Below are positions 41,701 through 53,700 of a DNA stretch of 62,000 bases, piece after piece. Location of the stretch: contig NMRA01000291.1 in the NCBI GenBank assembly GCA_002633005.1, positions 264,825 through 326,824 on the forward strand, written 5' to 3'. The DNA comes from Phoronis australis. Lineage: Eukaryota; Phoronida; Phoronidae. How positions within the stretch are numbered: position 1 is the first letter of the stretch; every line of letters starts with the position of its first letter. A program made the translations under genes and the position numbers. Under the pieces are notes generated by a model. It searched no databases. It saw nothing but the letters and a program-made list of their open reading frames with translations, and was not told where the DNA came from.

Positions 41701-44700
41701 AAAAAAAAAAATTTGAGCTACTAAAACAACGTGCCCACAGTGTTGAAGATAAAAAAGAAATACAGGTAAAATTTCAAAGATTTCAGTGTTAATATATATT
41801 TTCCCTAATTAGTCAACTTAATAGGTAATTATCAATTAGCTCACATCTGCAGTTCACGAGACATTGGACAGATATGTTGGATAATTCAAACTAAGAATAA
41901 GTATTGACTCATCTGTCTTGAGGTCTACTGACTTGAGCCACAAACTGAAAGGTTGACCAGCAATATTCACGAACTCACAACTATTTGCACCAGCTCTGTT
42001 TACAAGAAATAGCATTTCATCGCGGAGTTTCCATGGAGAGCAATGAAAAAATCGGTTTATTCTTAGTGGCCTTCTAGAATAGAGGTCACGGGGTCAAAAT
42101 ACTCCAATACCGAGCTTGCCGTCTACCCATTTCGCCAAAAATCTATACCGTTCCACAACTTAAACTTGTTTACAAATGGCAATCAGCACATTATTTGCAT
42201 TCTGCCAAATGTCTGTTACAAGAGTTTACAACTCAGGTTGTTAAAAGGAATTGGCAATCTAGGAAAGTGTCCTTCCCGACTTTTCAAAAATTTACTTTTT
42301 AAATCATGCACCTCCTGATTTCTAAGTTCCACAACATAAACATCCTCAGCAGTCGCCATGGTAAGTATTTCTAGTTACCTGTTTTCCTTGTGTAGGAGTC
42401 TGTAAACACCAAGCACTGTACACCCTCGTTACCCACGTTCTCAAGACTGTTCATACTGGTGCTACGCGACCGTGAGAAGGTGGCACCATCACACTTATCT
42501 AGAAGTAGGCCAACCAATGACATACACATTGCACAAACTGGTCAACCCATAGTAAGCCCACAGGCAAACAGGTCAACCAATGGCAAACCCATAGACAAAT
42601 AGGTCAACCAATGGTATAATTTGCAAAAAGTAGGTCAAAGAGTGATCTTCACAAAAGGTCAACCAATGAACAGAAGGTTCATGAGTAACCACCTAGAGAA
42701 ACAAAAGAGATGCAAAGTTGACGTTTAGAAATATGAGAGCGTTAAGTGAGTGAGAAGTGTCTCACAAGCCATACTTTAATTGCGCCAAATATTTCATACA
42801 CAGAGAGAAATTATTTTCAGCTATAACAATAACTACATTTATTGTAAGTTTGAATAAGTCTACATTCAATTGCTGTGTCACTGTAAGTATGTGATCTATC
42901 AGGTGTACTTATATTTGACTCACAAGCCAATAACAACTGATTTCAAAAGTAATGAAGACGCCATTTTCAACATGTCAGTGATTAATAGCAACAGAAGAGC
43001 AATCTAGTTAACACACTCTGTATCAAAAGCAGACATTACAAAAAACAGTTAGTAAATGGACATTTTGCTCTCAGACAAAAAACAACATTCAACTTATAAT
43101 TCAAGGTAATTAAACAAAATTGGTCAGAGCATTCCACACACGACACTAGACAAGTAGACACTATCTTGCTAAAATCCTGGTAAAAACATCATAAAAGTGC
43201 TGATGAACACTGTTTCCAAGTTCCGACTTCACCATTTTGCACAAGACCACAGCTGGATGCACACTAGCATGTATTTCAAATGTTTTAGCTTAAATGCATA
43301 AAAATACATTCACACCACATGATGAGGTTAATACTGCCTAATGTTTCAGCAGCTGCCAGATGCCCATTGTTCATGAAATATTATTAGATGTGTGCAGTTG
43401 CACAATACACCATGAGCGCTCCGTTTCAGTGGAAAACAGTAGTGTTTTGTGTGTGACGTGTTATAATGTGCCATCTTGAAAAGGCTTGGCATTCACACGA
43501 CCGATTTAAAACGTTTTAACTTGGAAACGCTCCAGTGAAAATGTTTTAAAATGCTTGTGTGAATTGAGCTAAAATGTCTTGAGATAGATCATGCGATTTA
43601 GAGATTCACAAAGCAATATCTAAAATCACTTCCTCTCCAATGTCGTGCTGTGAGCATTGAAATATGAACACAAAAATCAACACCATGGCATAACAGTGTG
43701 TTCAGTCTTATACTTTCAACAGGATTCCGATGACATAATGGCTTTAGCAGACCACACAAAAGGCTGCATGACGAGGGTGGGGGAGAGGCTAGACAGGGGA
43801 GAGAACTTATTACTAGGGGAAATCACAATCAAAGCGAAACACATAAGAAAAAATAATAATAAGTCCAACAAACAGCCAAAACAAAACCAACCTGCAAAAA
43901 ATAAAGACAACACACTATTTAAACATTGTGAAGATTAAAATTAAAAGAGGAAGTCACAAAAATAGACGACACTGAAATGCTAACTTTTTTTTACAAAAAA
44001 TAAACAAAATATTTCTCTCAAGTAAAATCTTGTGTACATGAAGTAAAATAATCAGTAATAAAGACAATTCAAATTTCAGAGTTTTTCAGAAAAAAATACC
44101 AGAGTTAAGAAAAGGAATGGTATCAAACAAGCGCAACAACTTTATTTAAGGATTTTCAAATTCACAACACATGAACATAACCAAGACGCAGAAACGCGAA
44201 TGGGCACATCTGACAGAATGTCAACCAACACAAACAGCAAACAAAACCAAATATTAAATTTCAAAACATTTACAGTAAAAACTTCTCAATATTCGACACA
44301 GGAAATAAATTCAATAAGGCAGGAGTACATGGTCATATTTTTGAAACAAAAGAGGCAAAAGTGGTCAGTAAGAAAGTAATGCAAACGAAGAGCATTTTCA
44401 TACAGTAAATACATAGACGCTGAGGTTGGCCAGTAATGAAATGTATCAAATAAACCCAGTAAAATCAGGAACCCCAACTGGGAATTGAACCACACGTCTC
44501 TAGATTGCCAGTCTAGTGCTCTTACTACTGAGCTACTGAGGACTTGATATTGTGCAATTACTGTTTACAGCCAACTGTTATGTCATACATCCCATGAGCT
44601 GCATTACGCCTTTTTCACACCAGTAAAGCCGCTCATGGGATGTATGACATAACACTTGACTGTAAACAGTAATTGCACCGACATGGAGTCCTCAGTAGCT

Positions 44701-47700
44701 CAGTGGTAAGAGCACTAGACTGGCAATTTAGAGACCTGTGGTTCGATTCCCAGTTGGGATTCTTGATTTTTCTGTGTTTATTTGATAAAAAATTTTCATA
44801 ATAACCGACTTTTTATGAAATCCAAAAGAGCGAAATTTTTCGTTTCTTAGACTCAGTCATTACATTGAATGAGACCTATATTGAGGAATTTGTACTACAC
44901 TTGAGTGTACTTGATTGACAGCCGATATCCTCAAAACATACACATCGAACTGCCAAACTCCCTCCTACAGCCAACTGCATCTCTTGACATAAACGTTCAA
45001 TGGCAAAAAAGCTTAACAATTACAGATTAGTATAGCATTTTAGAACTATGAACAGGATAAAAGTGTGTAGCGAACACATAGAAAGCCAAGCCATTAACAC
45101 GTATGTCGACAGGTCACCTGACTTAGCCAGCCAGCAAAGATATTTTGTCCTACATCTAGTGTAATGACTCACAAACCAATCAAATGTCTCTGCTAATTGA
45201 CCCGGGAGTGTGACTCAAGTACACCCATTTAACAATAACAAAACAAGGGTGAGCTCAGTAATGCTTGTTAATTGTGAGCGAAAGCTAGTGAGTGTTACAC
45301 TTGCAATAGTCTACATGATGTGATAACTGGTAGGACACAAGCCTGACTGAATGCACCCCAGTTTTAGTTAGCGCCATCTGGAGGACAGCACAACACAACA
45401 CAACACAACTTTGTGTCTGGAATAGCATGCATGCTGAAAAACCATTGAACATATAAGTTGAATTCAAAGAGAAGCAAGCACATTAAAATGAGAAGTTGCA
45501 TTTCCAAACACTGGTCTCTAAGCTAACAATTAGTCGTAGCTACTCCTGAAAACACAAAACAACACCCGGCACAGTCCCCAACCTGGAATCACGCCAGCAT
45601 TAGAAGATTACATGCTCACAAAATACAGAAACAACGTAACGCAACAGTTAGCCTTACAAAATGGGAACTAGCTAAATGTGGAGGTATGACAGGCCTGTTC
45701 AGGTCAGGTGCACCAATCAAGTGACCCTGTAGCTTGACTGGGATAACGCATGGTGCAAATGGCTGACGGCAAGCTTGCTAAACTGGAAAAAATCATGGGA
45801 AATCACGTGCGACAGATGGATGAATATCAGTGCTGTTAGCCGTCATTGACTGAACCATTCCAAAAACTCATGCGGATAAAATGTCCGTGATATGGAGAAT
45901 GAATGGCATGGTCCAGACAAAATGATAGGTAGGTCATCGGATCTCAACGAATGAGACATTTTCAGAAGAACGTGCCATCAATATACATGGAAAGTGACGT
46001 GGAGAGACATAGCAGCAATAATTAGCCAACGACCCACAAAGTAAACTACACAATATTCAGCGGAAACATGCTTGGCGACGTCCAGAGCCAAAACTATAGG
46101 GGGACCTCTGGAGGGTGAATGAGGAACTACAGAAAAATAGACGAAGCCGAATATATTCGGCGAGTTGGTGACATGTCTATGGTAACATGCTATGCGATTA
46201 GTGCACAACTGTCACAAGGTGGCAACACCGTTAGTTGTCTAGACACTGAGTGCCAGCCTATAAGACCAGGCAAAGGTTGTTCAGGTAGGAACCCTGAGTG
46301 ATCAGGCGGTTACGTCTAAGTCTAACCCATACCGGTACCTGTCCAGCGCCTAACTAGATTGAAGGAAGATGGAGAGAGAGAGAGAGAGAGAGTAAGAAAA
46401 GTAGACAGACAGAGAAAGCGACCAAGAAATGGCAGCGAGGTCGTGGATACTATTTATCACAATCATGTGCAATACCAGCAGCAGGAGACTCAAGAAAAAA
46501 TTATATTGCTACGGTAACTTCATTTAACTTCCGTTGAAACTATCAAAAAGAACTCCAGCAAGATGATTCTGGTAATTGGAATTTTTTACCATTTCATAAA
46601 TTAACTCATTATCAACCACTTGTTCACTCTAACCACATTCACTTATTTTGTTCACTTGGCACCAACTACAACCTTATGATAAATAACTCTAATTACAGGA
46701 AAACCAAAGAGACCACAACACACAAACAGTCAGACATGAACTTAAAAGACAAAAGCACATTAGGGATTATTTAAGCGCCAATTGTCGGCACTCCAACACA
46801 AGGGAAGAACACAAAGAGGGCAGTAGCAGCAACAGTAGCTGTGAGGTACTAAAACAGCTCGGCGCCAGGGATTCTTGAAAGCTTGGCTATGCTCTAGATG
46901 CCCCCGTCCAGCAACAATGCATACTACACACTCAGACCTTCCGAGACCAAGATGTCGTCACGACTGAGGGAGTACGCCAACTTTTCCGGTCGCGGTCGTC
47001 GTCGACCTCCATTAGAAGACTCGCTGTCGGACCGTGCACGAGTGGTATCGCTGACAACGTTGGAGAATTTGGGCATCGGCGGACGCGAGGGGCGTAGTGG
47101 TTTTTGTCTGGTGTCGTGCGACAAGAGTTTAGGTTTTGGAAATGCCTCGACCGACCAAGACCTGTTGCCCTTGGCATCGCGGTCGTTGGAGACTTGGTAG
47201 TGCTTGGCGAACATTTTGGAAACGTTGCCGAACATATCAGAGTTGTCTACAAAATGAAATGAACAACGAAAGGTGTGCTCGGTTAAACTTTAGGTGGCGC
47301 GAAAGTTTACGTAGAGATTGCAGCAAATTGTTATAGCAGTGATGAAATAGGGAGGGAATTCACACAATGAAAACTAGAGAAAATCTCACAAATCAAATGA
47401 TTAGAAAAGACAAAAATAATTCTTCCATAAAATAAACATGTGTTAAGAACCCAACAGTAAAACGTTTCAAATGACGAAGAATTTTTGTTTCAAATGACGA
47501 AGAATTTCTGTTTCAAATGACGAAGAATTTTTGTTTCAAATGACGAAGAATTTTTGTTTCAAATGACGAAGAATTTCTGTTTCAAATGACGAAGCATTTC
47601 TGTTTCAAATGACGAAGAATTTTTGTTTCAAATGACGAAGCATTTCTGTTTCAAATGACGAAGAATTTCTGTTTCAAATGACGAAGAATTTCTGTTTCAA

Positions 47701-50700
47701 ATGACGAAGCATTTCTGTTTCAAATGACGAAGCATTTCTGTTTCAAATGACGAAGCATTTCTGTTTCAAATGACGAAGAATTTTTGTTTCAAATGACGAA
47801 GCATTTCTGTTTCAAATGACGAAGCATTTCTGTTTCAAATGACGAAGCATTTCTGTTTGAAATGACGAAGCATTTCTGTTTCAAAGGCCAAACATTTCTG
47901 TTTCAAACACCTACAGATTTTGATTTTAGCGCTTTGTGCACAAGTCAATGTGCTCAGTTCTCGCTAAATTGATAAAACCAAACCAATGGGCAATGCAATT
48001 AATGTTTTAACAATTAATTCTTATTAAGTCCTACAAAAATACAAACCCATCAATCATTAAGCCAGGTACAGTAAATACTTGTGTGTGTGCTCATGTAATG
48101 TTTGTCAACTTCACCAGCTCCTGTAACTGACTAATTTCAATTTGAAACCCAGATGAAAGTCTACAGCAAACCTCTGCAAAAACAGCGTACCTCTAACTCT
48201 CTCTTCAAAGTGGGGCAGAAGAAAATTTAAGAGAAAGAAAACTGAAAATGAGGAATGACAAGGGAAGGCTCAATCCTTAGCAACTACACAACCATGCCAG
48301 GAAACTTGATAGAAATAAACTGAAAACCACACCAATTCTACTCATGACATTTTAATGATGTCCCACTGGTGATATATGGTCCCACAACCTTTACCAACAG
48401 ATCGCATGCATCTGAATAAAAGACGCCAAAACCAGCAAAAAACCGTAGGCAATCTCTGCGCAAACCAGGCAAAAAATAAGAGTCTACGACGGCGCACTAG
48501 ACCATAGTAGCTAACCTTGAATAACATCATGGTGACCTCACTTGAGGCACATGTGGACTAAACTAAAGAATTGAAATAGGGTACGGGCACTGGGTGGGGC
48601 ACGACAGCCAGAAAAATGTAAAAAGCATAGGCCACCTCCTGATAGATAGTCCTCCATCGAAGCAAGGCTTTGTGCTTTCTGAATTTTGCGGATACCTTGC
48701 GACTTAGTCCGCTTTAGCTCTGGCGGCTGCGACTTCTTGATTTGTTTGCTGTTGCTGGTCGGACTCACACAGACACCGTTCACCTAAAATTCACAGAATA
48801 ATTAAGAGCAGGTTAGCATAATATGTGAGTTAGTAGCAGCCTACTCTAAGACCTCTACAACTAATGACAGCATTGCGGTTAGCTGCATCTAGTCTGGAAC
48901 ACAGCAGCAACAGCAGCAGAAACAGCAGCAGCAGCAGAGACACCTGTAGGTGCAATGATAACCTGAAAGAGAGAGTAGTGGTAGTGCACGAGTTAGAAGA
49001 GAGGAGACACAAGCCATGCACACCACAGACATGCCCGAGTGCAGCGAGAGTGAGGTGGCCACTTCAGTATCAGCAGTGGTAGTAAGAGTAGCAGTGACCA
49101 ACATACCATAACCCAATCTCGCTTGCTCCACTGTACACTGGGCCCACTGGGGTCGCCGGTCATCGGCGTCCCGCATATCAAGAACGTCGACGAGAAATTC
49201 CTTCCTTCCGTTGGTGCGCTTCTGCTTGCTGGATCTTGACTGTTGGTCAGATGGTGCTGGTGCCATAATGCGCTCCAGTTTCCCAGAGTTCGACCGGCAG
49301 TAGGGTTGGGCTGTCTGGTCAACAGTTGGTGACACCAAGCCATCCTTGTCTGAATTCCCCCATTTCTGCATCTTAGTTAGTTTTTGCTTAATTTTCGTAC
49401 TCATTTTGCGAAATCCCGCATACTTCCTCCCCTTCTTGTGATTGCTAGACACCTCTTGCTGTTCACCATTGACCTCAGCCTCGTCATATTCTTCACTTGG
49501 AGGGCTCGGCACTGGAGAGCTTCGGTCGCGCCTGGGAGATTTGGGGCTGTCCCCTGGACTACTTGGGTTGCTGGATGCGCCGAGGCCTGTATCTCCTATG
49601 GCCCCATTAGAGCGCCTCTGCATCCCGGGACTGCTGCGCGGACTTGGTCGTGGACTAGTTCTAGGTGAACCAGAGCAAGGGATGGATGGGCATGATTTGT
49701 TATTCTCACTAACACTTGTTTGCTCCTCAATGTCATGACTACTACTACTGCTTGGTAGTCTCAGTTTTTTCTTCTTGTCGTGTATTGGAGCCGAGCGGGA
49801 ACGACTCACGTGCTGGTGGTGGCGCGATGACTTCTGTGTGGTCACGGTCACCACAACCTCGTCATAAGTACAGGTGTGTGACTCGTGTGTTTTCATTTCC
49901 TGCTCGTAAGCTTCAAACGCCTCGTCAATCACATCAGCCTCCTCCTGATCCTCCAAACAATCCTCATTCTCATCTTCAATCTCATCAATCCGTTTTTCTA
50001 TGTCGGGAATGTCCATGCTGGGCGGCTGAACGTTCAGCAGAGGCATGGACTTGGGACGGTTTTTGCCGAGCGTCGGCCGAACCGCCGGCTTGTGGGTCTA
50101 CAATAGAACAAGCGGGATTTGTTTACACAAGGCGACAACACCGACAGGGCCAAGGACAAGGTAAAGGAGAAAACAAGTTTCCGAGCACTAGTTGGTTGTT
50201 GTTGTTATTTTTGTTGTTGCTGTTACAGCTATTGTGGTTGTCGCTGGATGAACCTATTACCACTGCACAGTGTTCAACATACTTTGCTGGACAAAATCAC
50301 TTCTCTGCTAGTCCAGCTGAAAAATATGATTTAAGGGCAATGAACTTATTCCGTTTTCAAAAGACTTCAATTTGAGAGGCTTTTCACTAACCCAGACATA
50401 TAAATTTCACATTTTTGCAAGAGGTACATCTGTTTACTATGATAGAAGGTTGTAAAGACTAATTTGGTGTCCCAGATTTTTGCAGGTTTGTAGTATGGCA
50501 GGCAAAGACCAATTTACAAGATACAAAATACGAAACTTAATAACATTCAAGGATAAAAAAGCTGTGTCAAACCCCCTTAACAGTATTGCTTTCAAACAAA
50601 AAATTCCGTTGAGAGTGACTGATTAATCGAGAATTTATGGTAGCCAGGTAGTAATAAAAATCACCTCCTTGGAAACTGAAAATTTTTCTCTATAAACGTC

Positions 50701-53700
50701 ACTTACAGTAAAAATAGTATTTTCTGCGCAAATTAAGGTGAGCATTTCCAGTTGAAAATCTCTGCAAGACCCACGAGACAAAAGGGCGAAGAAGACAAGT
50801 AGAACAACATGGGATTCATGGAGAATGTCTCGCGTAAAACCCACATAATACGAAAGAAAAGACGACAAACGGTTAATACAACAACTGCAGACAACGGACA
50901 AACATTATAGGAAGAGACAGCCAGATCTGGACAGAAGTTTGGCGGACAAACACGGACACGAGCTTCTCTAAGAAAAAGTAGCAACAGCGTACCCAAGATG
51001 GACAACCTCAAGATATTTGTCACGTTAAATGTTTAACGATCTTACATGTTACAATGAGTTCCCTTAGTTTCTAGTCTTGGACACAAAAGGCCTGTACTAC
51101 ATTTGTGCCAAATATGTGCATTACAAATACCACACAGTCAGGCACTGAAAATTTGAAGCACATTGGGACAAAATTGACGGTTAGAAAAAACAAATTATGG
51201 TGGATTCAAAGCTGGAATGTTTGTATTTATATCTCACTGAGAGTAATCGTCATTTCTTTAATTAAATTATCGCTTGTCCAGAAACATTAGCCACTTTGGA
51301 GATACTGAGTTATGACGTGTTGATTGTGAATAGTGCACTTTTGTGAGCCAGATGAGTTAACTACAACAATTAGTAAAATGACAGCCTCTTGATCAATTTG
51401 AAGTTCTATTAAATGACATCATTCAAAAACCCAAGAAAGTGTTCCCTTACATCATGTTCATACTAATTGCAGAAAATCTACAGAATTTATATAAGACTAC
51501 AAAATAGACTGAAAAGATGTTGAAAATGGATAGTTTTACAGTGTTGCTACACTATGAGAGAGCGACGAGAAACGGTCGGAGAAAGACATAAGGGACAATA
51601 CCAAGACAGTGGTGACAGAGGTCAAAGGAGGGGTACAAAACGTGACACTGGGAGATGTTTTAAGCACACAGTCATATGAACACTCGACTCAGAGAACAGG
51701 GCATTTAACTGCTGAGGTGTCACCTGAAATCAAACTAAGTTTGTATTAGACCAAGTGGAAACACAGCTTGTGAGTCACAACTACAATGAGCACGCGCAAA
51801 ATTTAAATAGTTCTAAACAAATGGCTAGTGACCAAACAGGTGCATTTTTAAAGGAACAAATTGAAATACAGAGCAACATGTGGTAATATCTCAAAATCGC
51901 ATGCGGATAAACTGTCTGCATTCGGGGGCATTACAATATCCATGACATTTTAAACATGAATATCATTTACAAATTGATGAAACTTTGTACGATACTACTC
52001 CTGGACACAAGTCCGTTTTGAATGTAAAAGGATTTTACAGAAAGAGAAATAGAGTATCTCCTTTAAAAGAATTGTAACTGTAGAAAAAAGCATGATTTGA
52101 ATTTGAAGTGTTAATAACAATAAAACATGGCCTGATGGGAGAAAGTAAAGAACATAAATGCCAGAAGGAAACAAAACATGAAAAATAAGAAGAGAGAGAA
52201 CACAAAATAAGAAGGTCAACAAATAAAAAGTCAGAAACTTGATGATTTAAGGGGCAATAACGCCACTGTTTCAGTTACAAAACAACTTCTGATTTAGACC
52301 GCTTACCGTTTACAAAATTGGTCTACTCTTGTTCCCTAACTTAGATGATAAGAAATGATTTCTAGGATTCAAAAGAAGTGACAGTGTCACCTGCAGCGTG
52401 GCTGGCAGGGGATTCTATCAAGCACTTCATTGCAAAGGATAAGAACATAGAGATATTACTCGAGAAGGATTGTGCTAAGAATGTCACTTATGACACTAAA
52501 GCAGCAGCTTTCAAATTTCTGCGTGACTAGGAAATAAAATGCATTGAGACCAAAGAATGGAAACACAAGGAGACAAAAGACGCGCTTCAAGAATGAAGAT
52601 CCCTTAATAGCCATTAAGCATAGCCAAAACTCAATTAAATTCCTGAACTATTTCAGACTATAAAAAATTACTATTTACAATGTCAATATTTAAGCGGCAA
52701 CAAACACGCCTTTCGATGAGGTAACAAACTTTTTGTTTAGATCGTGTACGGCCAAAAATGGTTACGTCCGACTCTTTGTTCGGATGAGAAGTGATTTCTG
52801 TGCTTAGAAACACGTGACAGGGCATTATTGTTCGAAACCCATTCTCAGCAATATAATGGCCTGCCTTAACAAGTCACCATCTGGAGTCTGTTCTCAAGTA
52901 ACAACAGTCAGGTAAGAGATAAAGCCAAACTTGACTAAGGAACAAGTCGAGACCAGTCAATAAGTGGCCTAAATCAAAAGTTAGATTTTTGATTGAAGGC
53001 AAGTTTATGGCCGCTTGAAGTTAAAGAAAAGTTCAGGTAATTATTTACAATATGACGACATTGACTTACACATATGATTTTGGTATTGTTCGATTCCTTT
53101 CATCGTTATCGTTCCAAAAATATATGAATGTATCCCCTACCGCGTTTCCTCCGTATTTTATCGTCGAATTTCGGTTCGCACTATTTCCCGATTGACACCG
53201 CCATGTTAGCTCAACTCAAGATTACAGCGACACCCGTTGTTAATGAATGAAACAGCATCCTCGATTCTGAATGGTGTTTGCCCGCGTGAGATTCCCGCTA
53301 AAGTTTTCCCGACATAATATGGAGAAACATGTAGCGGCATTTCACCTTTTCCAAATTTTTTATAATTGTGACCATTTGACCATTGTTTGAAGTGAAACCC
53401 TTTTCACCAAGTTGGACCTCAAAAACAACCTCCGCTTTTTCGTGGATTCTTGCTAGCAGATGTGTACCAGGGTCACCATAGGATCGAATTCGAACCCTTG
53501 GGACCGTAACTCAGGCAGGGGATAGACGGGTCTCGGTCAATTTGAACCCATGAAAAGCGACAATCTGCAGAAGTCAGTAGATTAGTTCAGTTTTTGACCG
53601 CCAGGTGACTCCTTTCATTCCAACATGGCGTTGTTACTACTGAGTACCGGGAAATAGTGAGAGCAGAAATTTCACAATAAAATACTAAGGGAGCGGGTTA

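Larger units (their letters stand above)
44444..44786. repeat. 343-bp palindrome with a tRNA-like domain on each arm
   Basis: The left arm (44444 to about 44599) and right arm (about 44632-44786) are inverted copies of about 155 bp with roughly 90% identity by eye, separated by about 32 bp. Outer ends read TATCAAATAAAC and GTTTATTTGATA. Each arm holds a tRNA-like sequence running outward, so the two are divergent. No protein is encoded. Confidence 0.85.
42669..46937 (-). other. Tomosyn intron with foldbacks and simple repeats
   Basis: This 4.4-kb intron holds a foldback at 43491-43564, the tRNA-bearing palindrome at 44444-44786, an ACAAC microsatellite at about 45389-45407 and a GA microsatellite at about 46371-46392. 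No further exon was recognised. Confidence 0.5.

Noticed and set aside
46898-47336. Plus-strand open frames opposite tomosyn exon 46938-47246
   Set aside because: Antisense shadows of the real exon.
47465-47901. The 23-bp array considered as a CRISPR
   Set aside because: There are no unique spacers between units, and the locus is an intron in an animal gene.
48889-49106. Continuation of the giant tomosyn frame past the donor into a cysteine-rich stretch
   Set aside because: The cysteines come from a CAG/CTG simple repeat read in one frame; the GTATGT donor at 49106 ends the exon.
49384-50375. Long plus-strand open frames opposite the giant tomosyn exon
   Set aside because: They are shadows of the coding minus strand with no recognisable domains.
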